The notes beneath the pieces are model-generated. The model was not told the origin of the DNA. It was given only the letters and a program-made list of their open reading frames with translations, and ran no database searches. A stretch of 64,000 bases of DNA, from contig JBGAKR010000009.1 in the NCBI GenBank assembly GCA_044224315.1, positions 1-64,000 on the forward strand. Reading direction: 5' to 3'. Shown piece after piece: positions 52,082-62,718 of this stretch. Position numbers and translations under genes: made by a program. Within the stretch, counting starts at the first letter, position 1. Every line of letters starts with the position of its first letter. The DNA comes from JAGXTF01 sp044224315. Lineage in GTDB: Bacteria > Bacteroidota > Bacteroidia > NS11-12g > UBA955.

Positions 52082-53659
52082 ATGAAATATAAGTACCTCA
52101 TACTTGCAGCTGGTATAAGTTTAGCTGGCTGCGTAAAAAAGGCCAAAGACAACATCAATAAAATGCATGGGGTTAAATGGTCTGGGACCTACGCAGTACC
52201 TATCATCAATGCAGATCTTTCATTGGATGATGCCGTTGCTTTGGCTGGAGAATTTGTGGGTGTGCAACCCTATAAGGACGGCCTGCTTTATATGGAGTAT
52301 AAAAACAAAATTGTGAGCAAATATGGGTATGAAATGATAGAATTGGCCAATCAAAACCATACTCATAACGACCAGCTAAGCGGCTCTGAAAAAAGCACCC
52401 TCACTTCGGGTGGCAGTGTATTGGCAACCCGTGATTATAGCGATGTATACAATGCAGGAACCCTTGAATTTGATTCCATTCATCTTTCTGGTGGTAAACT
52501 CAGGGTGCAGTTTACCCAAAACTACAGCCATGGCGGTGTTGCGACTATTACCATACCCCAATTGCGTAAAAATAATGTACCTGCAACCGCGGTTTTTTCC
52601 TTTTCTGCAGGCAATTTCAGCCAGAATATTGATATAGATTTGGATGGTTACCATTGGAATTTAACCCAGGGAGGATCTGGATTCAATCAAATCAATTCAC
52701 ATGCAGAAATTACCTTTAACAATTCAGGAAATGGTTTTACTGGTTCGGAAAATTTCAATGTGAATTTAAACCTGATAAGTCAGAAATTCAGCAAAATTTT
52801 TGGATATTTCGACCTTGGCAATATATTAGCCAGCAACGATTCTCTGGAAATCAGCCTGTTTAGTTCCGGGGTTAAATTTGGCACCTATACCTTTGCAGAT
52901 CCACGATTAAAAATTAAAGTAAATAATGCTACCGGATTGCCCCTGGAAATGAAAATTAATTCACTTCAAGGAAATAAAAATGGCAGCAAAACACCCATTA
53001 CCGGTTATACAAGTACAAGCAAAGTTCCCGTGTCGAAATTAGACTCGGTGATGCTAATAAAAACCAATAGTAATATTAAAACACTAACCGATAACTATAC
53101 TCCATTCATAGAATACAATCTTGAATTCAACGCAAATCCGGATGGCAAAACAGCGCGTAATTTTTTAAACGCCGAATCCCAATTAACAGTTCAGGTAATA
53201 ACAGAACTTCCATTCAACGGAACTGCAGTGGATGTAGTAATGGAGGATACTATGGAATTTAGTCTGGGACTTGGAAAAGAAGTAGATTATATCGATTGGA
53301 TTAATTTCCGCATTGGCATTGAAAATAATTTGCCCATCAATGTGGGTGTTCAAGCCTACTTTATGGATAGCAGTTTTAAGGTTTTAGACTCATTATTTGC
53401 ACCATTCCGATACATAACGAAAGGTGCGAATGTAGATGCGGCGGGCAATGTAACATCGGCTTACAGCGAACAATATGATTTAAATATCGATAGGGCCAGG
53501 ATTAAAAAAATAAATCAGGCTAAACAGGTTAGAATTTACGGCATAATGCTTACCTCAGAATTTTCGGGGTCACCGGTCCCGGTAAAACTCACACAGGGGC
53601 AGCATTTTAAGTTTAAAATGGGAGTACAATCTAAATTATCTGTCAATGAAAAATTTTAA
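52082..53659 (+). CDS. Large lipoprotein of unknown function, paired with a DUF5723 gene
   Basis: 525 residues, lipobox SLAGC (Cys17). Beta-rich throughout (YSHGGVATITIPQL, FNVNLNLISQKFSKIFGYFDLGN), no catalytic motif. Overlaps the DUF5723 gene by 14 bases, so the two products probably work together at the outer membrane. This pair (lipoprotein plus barrel) occurs in Bacteroidota but is uncharacterised to my knowledge. Confidence 0.72.
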   Translation: MKYKYLILAAGISLAGCVKKAKDNINKMHGVKWSGTYAVPIINADLSLDDAVALAGEFVGVQPYKDGLLYMEYKNKIVSKYGYEMIELANQNHTHNDQLSGSEKSTLTSGGSVLATRDYSDVYNAGTLEFDSIHLSGGKLRVQFTQNYSHGGVATITIPQLRKNNVPATAVFSFSAGNFSQNIDIDLDGYHWNLTQGGSGFNQINSHAEITFNNSGNGFTGSENFNVNLNLISQKFSKIFGYFDLGNILASNDSLEISLFSSGVKFGTYTFADPRLKIKVNNATGLPLEMKINSLQGNKNGSKTPITGYTSTSKVPVSKLDSVMLIKTNSNIKTLTDNYTPFIEYNLEFNANPDGKTARNFLNAESQLTVQVITELPFNGTAVDVVMEDTMEFSLGLGKEVDYIDWINFRIGIENNLPINVGVQAYFMDSSFKVLDSLFAPFRYITKGANVDAAGNVTSAYSEQYDLNIDRARIKKINQAKQVRIYGIMLTSEFSGSPVPVKLTQGQHFKFKMGVQSKLSVNEKF

Positions 53660-55061
53660 AGTATTTACAGCCATTTTATTGTTGGTTCACTTTACAAAGG
53701 CCCAACAGAATTTCACTTTATACAATATGCCCAGCATACCCCAAAGCAATTTGCTAAATCCGGCCTTGGTTCCTGATTGTAAATGGCATGTGGGTGTACC
53801 GGCATTGAACAGCACCTATTTTCAATATGGCAACAGCGGTTTTAATGCCAATAAAATATTCAATGCAATGGAATCCTTCACACCAGATTCGAGCCAATTA
53901 AATTTGAATAAATTACTGGATGTTTTTAATAAGAAAAACTACATTGCGCTTAAAGTAGAACAAAGCTGGCTGAGTGGAGGCTTGAAGCTGATGAAAAATC
54001 ATTATTTGCACTTTAGCGTGCAGGAAAAAGCACAGGTTCGCTTTTCAATACCCAAAGATTTATTTACATTTTTAATTGATGGAAATGGGGGAAGTAATCT
54101 TGGCAAAACATTTGATTTTGATTTTAAATCCAGTGCTCTCCATTACCGCGAATTTGCTGTAGGATACGCATTCACCCTTGATGATAAAATTACTGTAGGA
54201 GGAAGGGTAAAATATCTTTTAGGCCTGAATGTGGTGGATGTAAAAAGTGCTAATTTATCAGTTACAACCAATCCCGAAGATTACAGCTATTTAATGAAAT
54301 CGGATATACGAATAAATGCCGCAAGTTCGCTTAGAACAATCATTAAAACTGACAGTACCCAGCGTTTTGAACCCCAGGCCAGCAACTTTTTTCGTACTAA
54401 AAACAAAGGAATGGCCCTGGATTTAGGCGCCACGTTTAAGTTTACCGATAAAATAACTTTCAGCGCAAGCTTGCTAGACATGGGATACATACATTGGAAA
54501 CAGAATACCACCAATATTATGAGCCACGATAAAAATGCAAGCTTTAAATTTGATGGCATACATGTAAGCAGTGCAGATACAAACAGCGATTTCAATCAGT
54601 ATATTGAAAATCTGGTAGATACTTTGCTAAATACTTTCAGGGTAGATACAGCGCACCAATCGTTTAATACAGGCCTGAGTGCGGAGTTTTTTCTGGGAGC
54701 TAATTATGAATTAAGTAAGCGGGTTAATTTAGGCGCTCTTTTTTATGGTGATTTTTATAACGGCAGATTCTATCCCGGTTTAACCCTGAGTATGCGATAC
54801 AAACTTGGCAAAGCCCTGAGCTTAAATGTATCTAATACTTTTTACAATCGCAGCGTAATAAACCCAGGTTTAGGGGTATCGGTAAATGCGGGTGCATTTC
54901 AGGTATATTCTGTGATGGATAATTTCCTGTTTCCGTTTATTCCCACAAGCATTCGCAATATGAGCTGGAGATTTGGAAGTAACATTACCATTGGCAGAGA
55001 AAGGTTAAATCCGCGCAAATCCAAAGGCAATGAAACACCTACCGATCCAACTACCAACTAA
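53646..55061 (+). CDS. DUF5723 outer-membrane protein
   Basis: 471 residues with signal peptide (FKVFTAILLLVHFTKAQ). The family opening NMPSIPQSNLLNPALVP resembles PorP/SprF-type barrels; internal strands KMALDLGATFKF-like (GMALDLGATFKFTDKITFSAS) and FLGANYELSKRVNLGALFYGDF complete the barrel. Possible role in T9SS-related or surface assembly, by resemblance only. Convergent with the RCC1 gene with a 4-base overlap. Confidence 0.8.
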   Translation: MKNFKVFTAILLLVHFTKAQQNFTLYNMPSIPQSNLLNPALVPDCKWHVGVPALNSTYFQYGNSGFNANKIFNAMESFTPDSSQLNLNKLLDVFNKKNYIALKVEQSWLSGGLKLMKNHYLHFSVQEKAQVRFSIPKDLFTFLIDGNGGSNLGKTFDFDFKSSALHYREFAVGYAFTLDDKITVGGRVKYLLGLNVVDVKSANLSVTTNPEDYSYLMKSDIRINAASSLRTIIKTDSTQRFEPQASNFFRTKNKGMALDLGATFKFTDKITFSASLLDMGYIHWKQNTTNIMSHDKNASFKFDGIHVSSADTNSDFNQYIENLVDTLLNTFRVDTAHQSFNTGLSAEFFLGANYELSKRVNLGALFYGDFYNGRFYPGLTLSMRYKLGKALSLNVSNTFYNRSVINPGLGVSVNAGAFQVYSVMDNFLFPFIPTSIRNMSWRFGSNITIGRERLNPRKSKGNETPTDPTTN

Positions 55062-58000
55062 TGGGTGATTTGCAATTTAATAAAATGGGATTGCCTGTTT
55101 TTTAAATCTGCACATTGAATAAAATACAAACCCGGAATATATTGCTGGGTATTGATTTTAGCCAAACCAATTATCTGGTTTGAATATATGCAAATACCTG
55201 CTGAATTATAAATATTCAATACACCTGGATGGGTTAGATTGATATACAACTCAGTATTGGCCGGATTCGGAAAAATAAAATTCTCTGCTTCTTCAATTCC
55301 AATAATATTTTCGTAAAATATTTCCAAATGTGCTGTATCTGACCACACTTCACATTGGGCCCTGTTAAATACCCTGCACCTGAAAATATGATTTTTCATA
55401 CCCTCATTTACCGGATTTATATATAATGAATCGTTATGAACACCGTAAAATATTCCAGCATCTGGCAAATCATTAAAGCCGTTCCCTGTATCACGTTGCC
55501 ATTGAAAAGAATCAGATAATAAATTTGATTTTACAAAGAAAAAACCATCTTTTCCCAGCATGGTAATATTGTGCTTGGGTTGAGTTAAGATTACAGGTTT
55601 ATCCAGCATTTCAATCGTAAGGGACTGGGAGGTGTCCTTACAGCCAAATGCATCTGTACTAATCAGATTATAATTGGCCGAAACACTGTCGGAATGGGTT
55701 GTATCAAAACCAGGAATTGCCACTTGATTTCGCATCCATTGATATATATTTCCTGCCGTATATTTGGCATGGACTTGATAAACCGATGGCTTGCAATAAG
55801 CCAGTTTAGGCATTGAAATTATTTGAGAATTGGGTTTTGAAATGGCCATATTCTGGCCACAATTATTTCCTTCGGCAAGGGGTTCTGTACTCTTTATTCT
55901 TACCCTATATGCATTACCCAAGCCAGATTTGTATGGAACAAAACCCTTTACCCTGCCATCTTTGTGGGTTGAACCAATGATTTTTGATTTACTAAAATTC
56001 CCAGCCGAATCGCTCAATTCTAAATTAAAAAGATTGCCTGAGGTAAACCTGCCGATTGCCTTAAAATATACACTGAAACTATCTCCAGCGCATAGATGCA
56101 GCCTGCTCACACTGTCGATATCCATGCTGCGATAAGCATTATTTTGACAAATAAATTGGTTAGAATTATTGGTATTTCCCAACCCTAACTGACCATTTGA
56201 ATTATCACCGGTGATGCATATTTGTTGGCGTTCACAACTAATTTTAGCTGCATTTTTTTCACCTGCCGAAATATTAACCGTATTAAATTGATTTGCAATA
56301 AGGGTAGGAATTAATGCCTGATTCATTGCCCCTAAACCAGATTGCCCCTTCAGATTGGAGCCCCAGAAATAACAATTGCCATTAGCACCCAAGGCTGCTG
56401 CCTGCTTATAACCAGCCTGAATTTGAATAACGGTGGTATTGAGTTTTACCAAAACTGCCGACAACCTGGCTTGCACAGTACTATCGCCCAACTGTCCAAA
56501 GTTATTGTTTCCAAAAGCCCATGCTTTTCCCCTGGCATCTAATACCAAACTATACTGTTCGCCAGCCGCCAGGCCAATGCAATCTGAAAAACCGGAAACC
56601 TTTTGAGGCAATTGGGTATAACTGCCGCTGCTTGTATATCCCAACTGTCCCTGGTTGTTATTCCCCCAGGTGTAAACTTCGCCGTTGGCGGCAATGGCCA
56701 TGCTGTGCCCTTGTCCGGCAGCTATTTGTTTCCATCGTGTTCCAACGCCGATTTGTATTGGAACTATGCGATCGGTGGTACTGTTGTCGCCCAATTGTCC
56801 GGTATTATTGCGGCCCCAAGCCCACATGGTACCATCGCATTTTAATCCCAGGGTATGGGTTTCGGATGCCGAAATGGATATCCACTGATTGGATTTTCCA
56901 ATCTGTACTGGGTTTTTACGGTTGGTTGTGCTGCTGTCGCCCAGGTTGCCGTACGTATTCCCCCCCCAGGCCCATAATGTACCGTTGGTGCGGATTCCAA
57001 ATCCGTTGGTATTGCTTCCGGTTATCCCAATCCAATTGGTATCGGTACCCACAGCTACCGGATCTAATCTGGTTGCGGTGCTTCCATCCCCAATCTGAGA
57101 TTGGTCGTTTCTACCCCAACCCCACAGAGTTCCGTCTGATTTTAATGCCGTTGTATGATCGGCGCTGTGTACCGTTACCCAATTTATTGCTTTATGAATA
57201 AACACGGGTGCCAAACTTAAATTTGAAATATTAGCTCCCAGTTGACCGTGATTATTTCTGCCAAAAGTATATACACTGCCATTCGCCCTGCTTACAACTG
57301 TATGGTAATATCCTCCTGCTGCGGCAATATAATCGGTCTTTGAACTTGCTTTTACCGGCTTATTGGCATCTACCACTGTGCTATTGCCAATTTGTCCGTG
57401 TGCATTGAGTCCCCATCCCCAAAGTGTTCCATCCGACTTAATTGCCAATGAATGCTCGTTGCCGCAAACCGCAAATACCCAGTTGTTGTCGTTGTTAACT
57501 TTTACAGGGCTCAAATGATCGATATTCGTTCCATCTCCCAACTGTCCGTTTCCATTGCTTCCCCAGGTCCATAAAGTTCCGTCGGCCTTGCGGGCCATGC
57601 TGTGGTATGTGCCTCCTGAAATACTTACCCAATTATTGTCGATCCCAATCTGCACAGGCACATTGCGATTTGAATTTGAACCGTCGCCCAATTCTCCGCT
57701 GCCATTTCTGCCCCATCCCCATATAGTACCATCGGCCTTAAGGGCCAAACTGTGATGGGCACCACAGGCTATTGCAATCCAATTATTAGCATTCCCCACC
57801 CGGTGCGGTTTATACACATTGGCATTGGCGGTATCGCCGATTTGGCCGTAGTAATCATATCCGAATGCCCACAAGCTGCCATCCGCCTTCAATGCAAGGG
57901 TGTGATAGGTACCACAGGCAACAGCCACCCATTGGCTATCTTTCCCTACTTGCTTGGGTACAAAATGGTCGTAACTAGTTCCGTCGCCCAGTTGGCCGTA

Positions 58001-58336
58001 CACTCCCATACCCCAGGCCCACAATGTTCCGTTGGCTTTGATAGCCGCGGCATGGTAAAAACCGGCGGCAACACTTACCCAATCGTTGTCGGTATTCATT
58101 TGCGCCGGTAATGGTGTAAAAGTTTGGGTGCCATTGCCCAGTTCACCATAGGTATTGTAGCCCCATCCCCACATCACACCGTTTCTGATTTCGAGGGTAA
58201 AATAACTGCCAGCCGCAAATCGTTGCTGGTTGCTGCGCTGGGTAATCAGCGAATTATTTTGGTTTCGTGAAAATTGACCCATTGCCGATTGAAACAGCAA
58301 CAGTGCAGCAATTAATAAGTGCGATTTTTTAAGCAT
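55058..58336 (-). CDS. Secreted RCC1-repeat double beta-propeller with T9SS sorting domain
   Basis: 1092 residues. Signal peptide KKSHLLIAALLLFQSAMG. About 14 RCC1 repeats (pattern G-x-L/W-W-A/G-W-G-x-N-x-x-G-Q-L-G-D), which would form two seven-bladed propellers (about residues 40-760). Then two Ig-like regions (SRLHLCAGDSFSVYF; KPVILTQPKHNITM) and a type A sorting domain beginning NFIFPNPANTELYIN and ending SHFIKLQITH. The DNA is itself tandemly repetitive. A T9SS cargo displayed or released outside; ligand unknown. Confidence 0.88.
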   Translation of the reverse strand: MLKKSHLLIAALLLFQSAMGQFSRNQNNSLITQRSNQQRFAAGSYFTLEIRNGVMWGWGYNTYGELGNGTQTFTPLPAQMNTDNDWVSVAAGFYHAAAIKANGTLWAWGMGVYGQLGDGTSYDHFVPKQVGKDSQWVAVACGTYHTLALKADGSLWAFGYDYYGQIGDTANANVYKPHRVGNANNWIAIACGAHHSLALKADGTIWGWGRNGSGELGDGSNSNRNVPVQIGIDNNWVSISGGTYHSMARKADGTLWTWGSNGNGQLGDGTNIDHLSPVKVNNDNNWVFAVCGNEHSLAIKSDGTLWGWGLNAHGQIGNSTVVDANKPVKASSKTDYIAAAGGYYHTVVSRANGSVYTFGRNNHGQLGANISNLSLAPVFIHKAINWVTVHSADHTTALKSDGTLWGWGRNDQSQIGDGSTATRLDPVAVGTDTNWIGITGSNTNGFGIRTNGTLWAWGGNTYGNLGDSSTTNRKNPVQIGKSNQWISISASETHTLGLKCDGTMWAWGRNNTGQLGDNSTTDRIVPIQIGVGTRWKQIAAGQGHSMAIAANGEVYTWGNNNQGQLGYTSSGSYTQLPQKVSGFSDCIGLAAGEQYSLVLDARGKAWAFGNNNFGQLGDSTVQARLSAVLVKLNTTVIQIQAGYKQAAALGANGNCYFWGSNLKGQSGLGAMNQALIPTLIANQFNTVNISAGEKNAAKISCERQQICITGDNSNGQLGLGNTNNSNQFICQNNAYRSMDIDSVSRLHLCAGDSFSVYFKAIGRFTSGNLFNLELSDSAGNFSKSKIIGSTHKDGRVKGFVPYKSGLGNAYRVRIKSTEPLAEGNNCGQNMAISKPNSQIISMPKLAYCKPSVYQVHAKYTAGNIYQWMRNQVAIPGFDTTHSDSVSANYNLISTDAFGCKDTSQSLTIEMLDKPVILTQPKHNITMLGKDGFFFVKSNLLSDSFQWQRDTGNGFNDLPDAGIFYGVHNDSLYINPVNEGMKNHIFRCRVFNRAQCEVWSDTAHLEIFYENIIGIEEAENFIFPNPANTELYINLTHPGVLNIYNSAGICIYSNQIIGLAKINTQQYIPGLYFIQCADLKNRQSHFIKLQITH

Positions 58337-58619
58337 TTATCCGAAATTCTCTTTTAGGTAGATTGGAAATAAAATCGCCCATGACAATGACCGGAGGCAA
58401 ATTTACACTTTTACCAACGGCTGAATTAAAATAAACCAGTTTTGATTGTGTTTTTTCAAAAACAGTATTTAAACCTACATAACAATATTTTGTATTAACC
58501 TAAATACCTAATCATTTAACATTGATTTGAAGTTGGAAGGGATACTGTGAAAAAAGCGGCTTAAAATGTTAATCACTTGCAAAAAAGCGAGGGTAAATTG
58601 CGGGGCTAGAGATAAAGTA

Positions 58620-61235
58620 ATGTGCGCTGCACCTAAGGATAAGACCGAAACCCCGCTGATGAAGCAATATTTTAGCATTAAAGCGAAGTACCCAGGTGCT
58701 TTGCTGCTATTCAGAGTGGGTGATTTTTATGAAACATTTGACGAAGATGCCAGAATCACCAGTAAAGTACTGGGCATAGTGCTTACCAAACGTTCAAATG
58801 GGGCTGCATCTGAAATGGATTTAGCGGGTTTCCCTCACCATTCATTGGATAGTTATTTGCCCAAACTGGTCCGCGCCGGTTATAGGGTAGCTATTTGCGA
58901 CCAGCTAGAGGATCCGAAACTTACCAAAACTATTGTGAAACGAGGGGTTACGGAATTAGTTACCCCCGGTGTAAACTTCAACGATAAAGTCTTAGAAAGC
59001 CGCCAAAGCAATTATCTGGCATCGGTTTACTTTGGAGAAAAAAATATTGGCCTGGCATTTTTAGATATCAGCACCGGCGAGTTTTTTGCCACCAGCGGCG
59101 ATGAAGCCCAAGCTCAAAAGCTGATTGCAGGATTTAAACCGGCAGAATTGCTTTGCCCAAAGGCCAATCAGTTGCAATCAAACGGATTATTTGGACCCAT
59201 TCCGGCAGCCCAACATATCGATGACTGGGTATATCAAACCGAGTATTGTGATGAAAAACTATGCCGCCAATTTCAAAGTGGCTCTCTGAAAGGATTTGGT
59301 ATTTCGGAAATGCCCGAGGCTATAATTGCTGCCGGTGCAGCACTGCAATACCTCGAAAACACCCATCATACCCAAATTTCGCATATCAATAGCATTAGCC
59401 GCATCGACGAAAATAAATATGTGTGGTTGGATGGATTTACAGTGCGCAACCTGGAACTTACCCGATCTATTTTTCCAGGTGGGGTTTCATTGCTGGAAGT
59501 AATCGACAAAACCCAAACTCCAATGGGAGCCCGTTTACTTAATCAATGGCTGGTATTGCCGTTGAAAGACCTGGATCAGGTGCGCGAAAGGCACGATGTG
59601 GTTGAGTTTTTTAAGAAAAACAAAAAACTGGCCGACAGCACTGCACAAAGTTTAAAAGAAGTGGGCGATTTGCAGCGCATTGTTTCAAAAGTGGCTCTAA
59701 ACCGCATAAACCCACGTGAGGTGCTGCAATTGGGTCGCAGCCTGGCAGCAGTTTCCACTATTCAGGAAAGCCTGCAACAATCGGACAATGCGGGTTTAAC
59801 CAACCTGCTAAACGGGGTGCAACCACTGCCTGAAGTAATCCAACGGATTGCCAGCGAAATACAGGAAGAAGCCCCTGCCCTGCTTGCAAAAGGCAACGTA
59901 TTTAAACAGGGTATTAACGAAGAGCTGGACCATTTGCGGCATCTGGCTTTTAGCGGCAAAGATTATTTGCTGGATGTACAAAAACGTGAAAGTGAAAAAA
60001 CCGGAATCAGCTCCCTAAAAATTGGATTTAATAATGTGTTTGGTTACTACCTCGAAGTTACCCATGCACATAAAGCCAAAGTTCCTGAAGAGTGGATTCG
60101 CAAACAAACCCTCACCGGTGCCGAACGTTACATTACACCCGAACTGAAAGAGTACGAAGAAAAAATTCTGAACGCTGAAGAACGCATTGGCATTGTGGAG
60201 CAGCAAATGTGGGAAGAATTTGTGGTATGGCTCAATGGATTTGTAGCCAAAGTACAGGCCAGTGCAAATGCTATTGCCAAGCTCGATTGCCTCGCCGGAT
60301 TTGCCACCCTGGCTTATGAAAATCATTATGTAAGGCCCGAGGTAGACGACTCTCTTTCGCTGGATCTGGAAGGATGCCGCCATCCGGTGATTGAAAAACA
60401 ATTGCCACCGGATGAAAGCTATATCCCCAACGATATTTTCCTCGACGATGCCGAGCAACGGGTAATAATTCTTACCGGCCCCAATATGAGTGGTAAAAGC
60501 GCTATACTGCGACAAACGGCCCTGGCGGTGATATTGGCACAAATCGGCAGTTTTGTTCCTTGTACCAAAGCCCGAATCGGGTTGGTAGATAAAATTTATA
60601 CCCGTGTTGGAGCCAGTGACAATATCAGCTTGGGTGAAAGTACATTTATGGTGGAAATGCTCGAAACCGCCAGCATATTGAACAACCTCAGCGAACGAAG
60701 CCTCATTTTGCTCGATGAAATTGGCCGCGGGACCAGCACATACGACGGTGTTTCACTAGCCTGGAGTATTGCCGAATTTTTGCAAGGCCATAGCTGCAAA
60801 CCCAAAACACTTTTTGCCACGCATTACCATGAGTTAAATGAACTCGAAAGCAAGTTGGATGGGGTGCGCAATTTTCATATTGCCATTAAAGAACAAGCCA
60901 ATAAAATTTTGTTTTTACGCAAATTAAAACCCGGTGGAAGCGAGCATAGCTTCGGTATTCATGTGGCGCAAATGGCAGGTATTCCAAACAAAGTATTACT
61001 TAGGGCCAGCGAAATTCTGCATAATCTGGAATCAGATCGAACCAAAATATCTGGCCGCGAAACTTTGCGCAAAACCACATCCAGTCCGGTAATGCAAATG
61101 AGCATGTTTCAGGTAGACGACCCCGCCATGAAACTGGTGCGCGAAACCCTGAAAAATACCGATTTGAATTCCATTTCCCCCATCGATGCCTTGCTAAAAT
61201 TACAAGAGTTGAAGAATAAGGTTGGGAGTATATAA
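58620..61235 (+). CDS. mutS: DNA mismatch repair protein MutS
   Basis: 871 residues from the ATG at 58620, fitting the family opening KTETPLMKQYFSIKAKYPGA; an in-frame ATG at 58566 is less likely. Mismatch-binding FRVGDFYETF, Walker A GPNMSGKSAILRQ, Walker B LILLDEIGRGTSTYDG and FATHYHEL are intact. Recognises mispairs and starts repair. The 283-base gap before it (58337-58619) holds nothing recognisable apart from a weak -7-like box for the RCC1 gene. Confidence 0.95.
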   Translation: MCAAPKDKTETPLMKQYFSIKAKYPGALLLFRVGDFYETFDEDARITSKVLGIVLTKRSNGAASEMDLAGFPHHSLDSYLPKLVRAGYRVAICDQLEDPKLTKTIVKRGVTELVTPGVNFNDKVLESRQSNYLASVYFGEKNIGLAFLDISTGEFFATSGDEAQAQKLIAGFKPAELLCPKANQLQSNGLFGPIPAAQHIDDWVYQTEYCDEKLCRQFQSGSLKGFGISEMPEAIIAAGAALQYLENTHHTQISHINSISRIDENKYVWLDGFTVRNLELTRSIFPGGVSLLEVIDKTQTPMGARLLNQWLVLPLKDLDQVRERHDVVEFFKKNKKLADSTAQSLKEVGDLQRIVSKVALNRINPREVLQLGRSLAAVSTIQESLQQSDNAGLTNLLNGVQPLPEVIQRIASEIQEEAPALLAKGNVFKQGINEELDHLRHLAFSGKDYLLDVQKRESEKTGISSLKIGFNNVFGYYLEVTHAHKAKVPEEWIRKQTLTGAERYITPELKEYEEKILNAEERIGIVEQQMWEEFVVWLNGFVAKVQASANAIAKLDCLAGFATLAYENHYVRPEVDDSLSLDLEGCRHPVIEKQLPPDESYIPNDIFLDDAEQRVIILTGPNMSGKSAILRQTALAVILAQIGSFVPCTKARIGLVDKIYTRVGASDNISLGESTFMVEMLETASILNNLSERSLILLDEIGRGTSTYDGVSLAWSIAEFLQGHSCKPKTLFATHYHELNELESKLDGVRNFHIAIKEQANKILFLRKLKPGGSEHSFGIHVAQMAGIPNKVLLRASEILHNLESDRTKISGRETLRKTTSSPVMQMSMFQVDDPAMKLVRETLKNTDLNSISPIDALLKLQELKNKVGSI

Positions 61236-61289
61236 ATGGTTAACTTTTAGGAAAAAAACTAATTGTTTTATCAATAAACTTTCAAAAAA

Positions 61290-61859
61290 TTAACGTGGTT
61301 TTCTTGTATTGTAAATATTGAATACTATAGGTACTTCTACATAATTCATAATAAAATTACCAGCACGGTAATGCGCATACCCGCAAGATACAGTAAATCC
61401 GGTGCGGTTTCTATCGACGTTATATCGGTATCCCAATCTAATTTTATAAGTATTAAAATAATCCTTAAAATGCTCATTCAATAAGTAATGCCTGAAGGTA
61501 AAATGGGTACCTAAACTTACGGATAAGCTGAGTGATTTTGTAAAATAATATGTAGGTACTAAATGCAAATAAATTTGATGGTAATTGCTCCATTTTACAC
61601 TGCCATATTGCTTGCCTATATTATAAAAATAACCCGATTCATAGGCTATATGAAATTTAGAATTCCATGTTTTTTCTTTACCAATAGTTAGCCCAAAGCC
61701 ACTTTGGGACAAAAGTTCTTTGCCCAGCATATAATTGTAAATCAAGCCGCCATAGGTTCTGGGATATGGCATTTGCATGGGTTTAAAATCTGGGCCTATA
61801 TAACAAGCCATTAACTTTGTAAAAGAAATAGAAAATAAAATACAAAAATAATTCCGCAT
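61290..61859 (-). CDS. Hypothetical outer-membrane beta-barrel protein
   Basis: 189 residues, AT-rich. Short signal peptide (RNYFCILFSISFTKLMA) then strand-like segments (GFGLTIGKEKTWNSKFHIAY, IYLHLVPTYYFTKSLSLSVSLG, GFTVSCGYAHYR, VPIVFNIYN). Possible eight-stranded barrel; no named family. Confidence 0.6.
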   Translation of the reverse strand: MRNYFCILFSISFTKLMACYIGPDFKPMQMPYPRTYGGLIYNYMLGKELLSQSGFGLTIGKEKTWNSKFHIAYESGYFYNIGKQYGSVKWSNYHQIYLHLVPTYYFTKSLSLSVSLGTHFTFRHYLLNEHFKDYFNTYKIRLGYRYNVDRNRTGFTVSCGYAHYRAGNFIMNYVEVPIVFNIYNTRKPR

Positions 61860-61893
61860 TTATTTATAAACCATTTATTTTGAATAAAGGAAT

Positions 61894-62508
61894 TCAACTT
61901 TTCCGTCTCACATAGAACCTCTCTAATGCAAACCCAGAGTATGCAATGGGAGCCAATGGCGTAAAAAAACAGAGTACGATTACCACAATATAAATAAAGT
62001 TTGGAAATAATAATTCCCTGAATAAATATTTACGTTCATTTTCAGGGAATGTTTCGGATAATTGATTCTTTGGATCCAGGCTATACCTGAATAATCTATA
62101 TTTTAACAAACTTGAAATAATGAAATTTATATTATAAAAAATCAATGGTATAAATCCGCTTTCTTTTGTGTTTTCAAACACAAAAGACATTGAAAACGGG
62201 ATAAATACTACCGAACAAAGCATAAATAAATTAAGGGTAATAAATTTTTCATTATACGCTGTAATATATTTAAACAACTGGTGATGCCGACGCCAAAACA
62301 TGCCTATCAGCACAAAAGAAAGCACCACACCCCCGATATGGGCAGTTAATACTGCCAATTGTTTAATCAGCTGCTCAGTTCCATGGCTTAAAACTATGTG
62401 GGGTGGCTTTATTTCCAACACCATCAATGTAATAGCAATGGCATACACTGCATCACTAAAAAAGGCAATCCGTTCTACCTGAAATTTATTTTTTGGATGT
62501 TCCACCAT
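61894..62508 (-). CDS. TMEM175-like potassium channel family (DUF1211) protein
   Basis: 204 residues, six membrane helices. The family signature is clear: RIAFFSDAVYAIAITLMVLEI with the F-S-D motif in helix 1. Bacterial TMEM175 proteins form K+ channels as tetramers of one repeat of six helices. 34 bases upstream of the beta-barrel gene on the same strand. Confidence 0.87.
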   Translation of the reverse strand: MVEHPKNKFQVERIAFFSDAVYAIAITLMVLEIKPPHIVLSHGTEQLIKQLAVLTAHIGGVVLSFVLIGMFWRRHHQLFKYITAYNEKFITLNLFMLCSVVFIPFSMSFVFENTKESGFIPLIFYNINFIISSLLKYRLFRYSLDPKNQLSETFPENERKYLFRELLFPNFIYIVVIVLCFFTPLAPIAYSGFALERFYVRRKS

Positions 62509-62568
62509 CTGGCAAATTAAACCGGAATGACATTAAGTTAAAAATGGAATTAAAGAATGTTAGAATGG

Positions 62569-62718
62569 GATATTGTAGTATTATGGTAGTATGGTATTGG
62601 GTCCCCCCAACTTTGGGTTGCGGCGGAATGGTATTGTATGAATTGGTGAATTTTTCTGAGGCTAAGGATTCTATTCACCTGTCGTCTCCTCTATTCCCTA
62701 TTCCCCTTTCCCTATTCC
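62569..62718. repeat. Low-complexity, simple-repeat-like intergenic stretch
   Basis: Between the TMEM175-like and TonB receptor genes there are imperfect repeats of GTAGTATGGTATTG-like DNA and later TATTCCCTATTCCC-like pyrimidine repeats (about 62690-62722). No gene, promoter or terminator was recognised. Confidence 0.5.

Noticed and set aside
56521..57201. 226-codon plus-strand open frame with repeats
   Set aside because: Its repetitive Cys/Trp/Arg-rich translation only mirrors the RCC1 repeats on the other strand.
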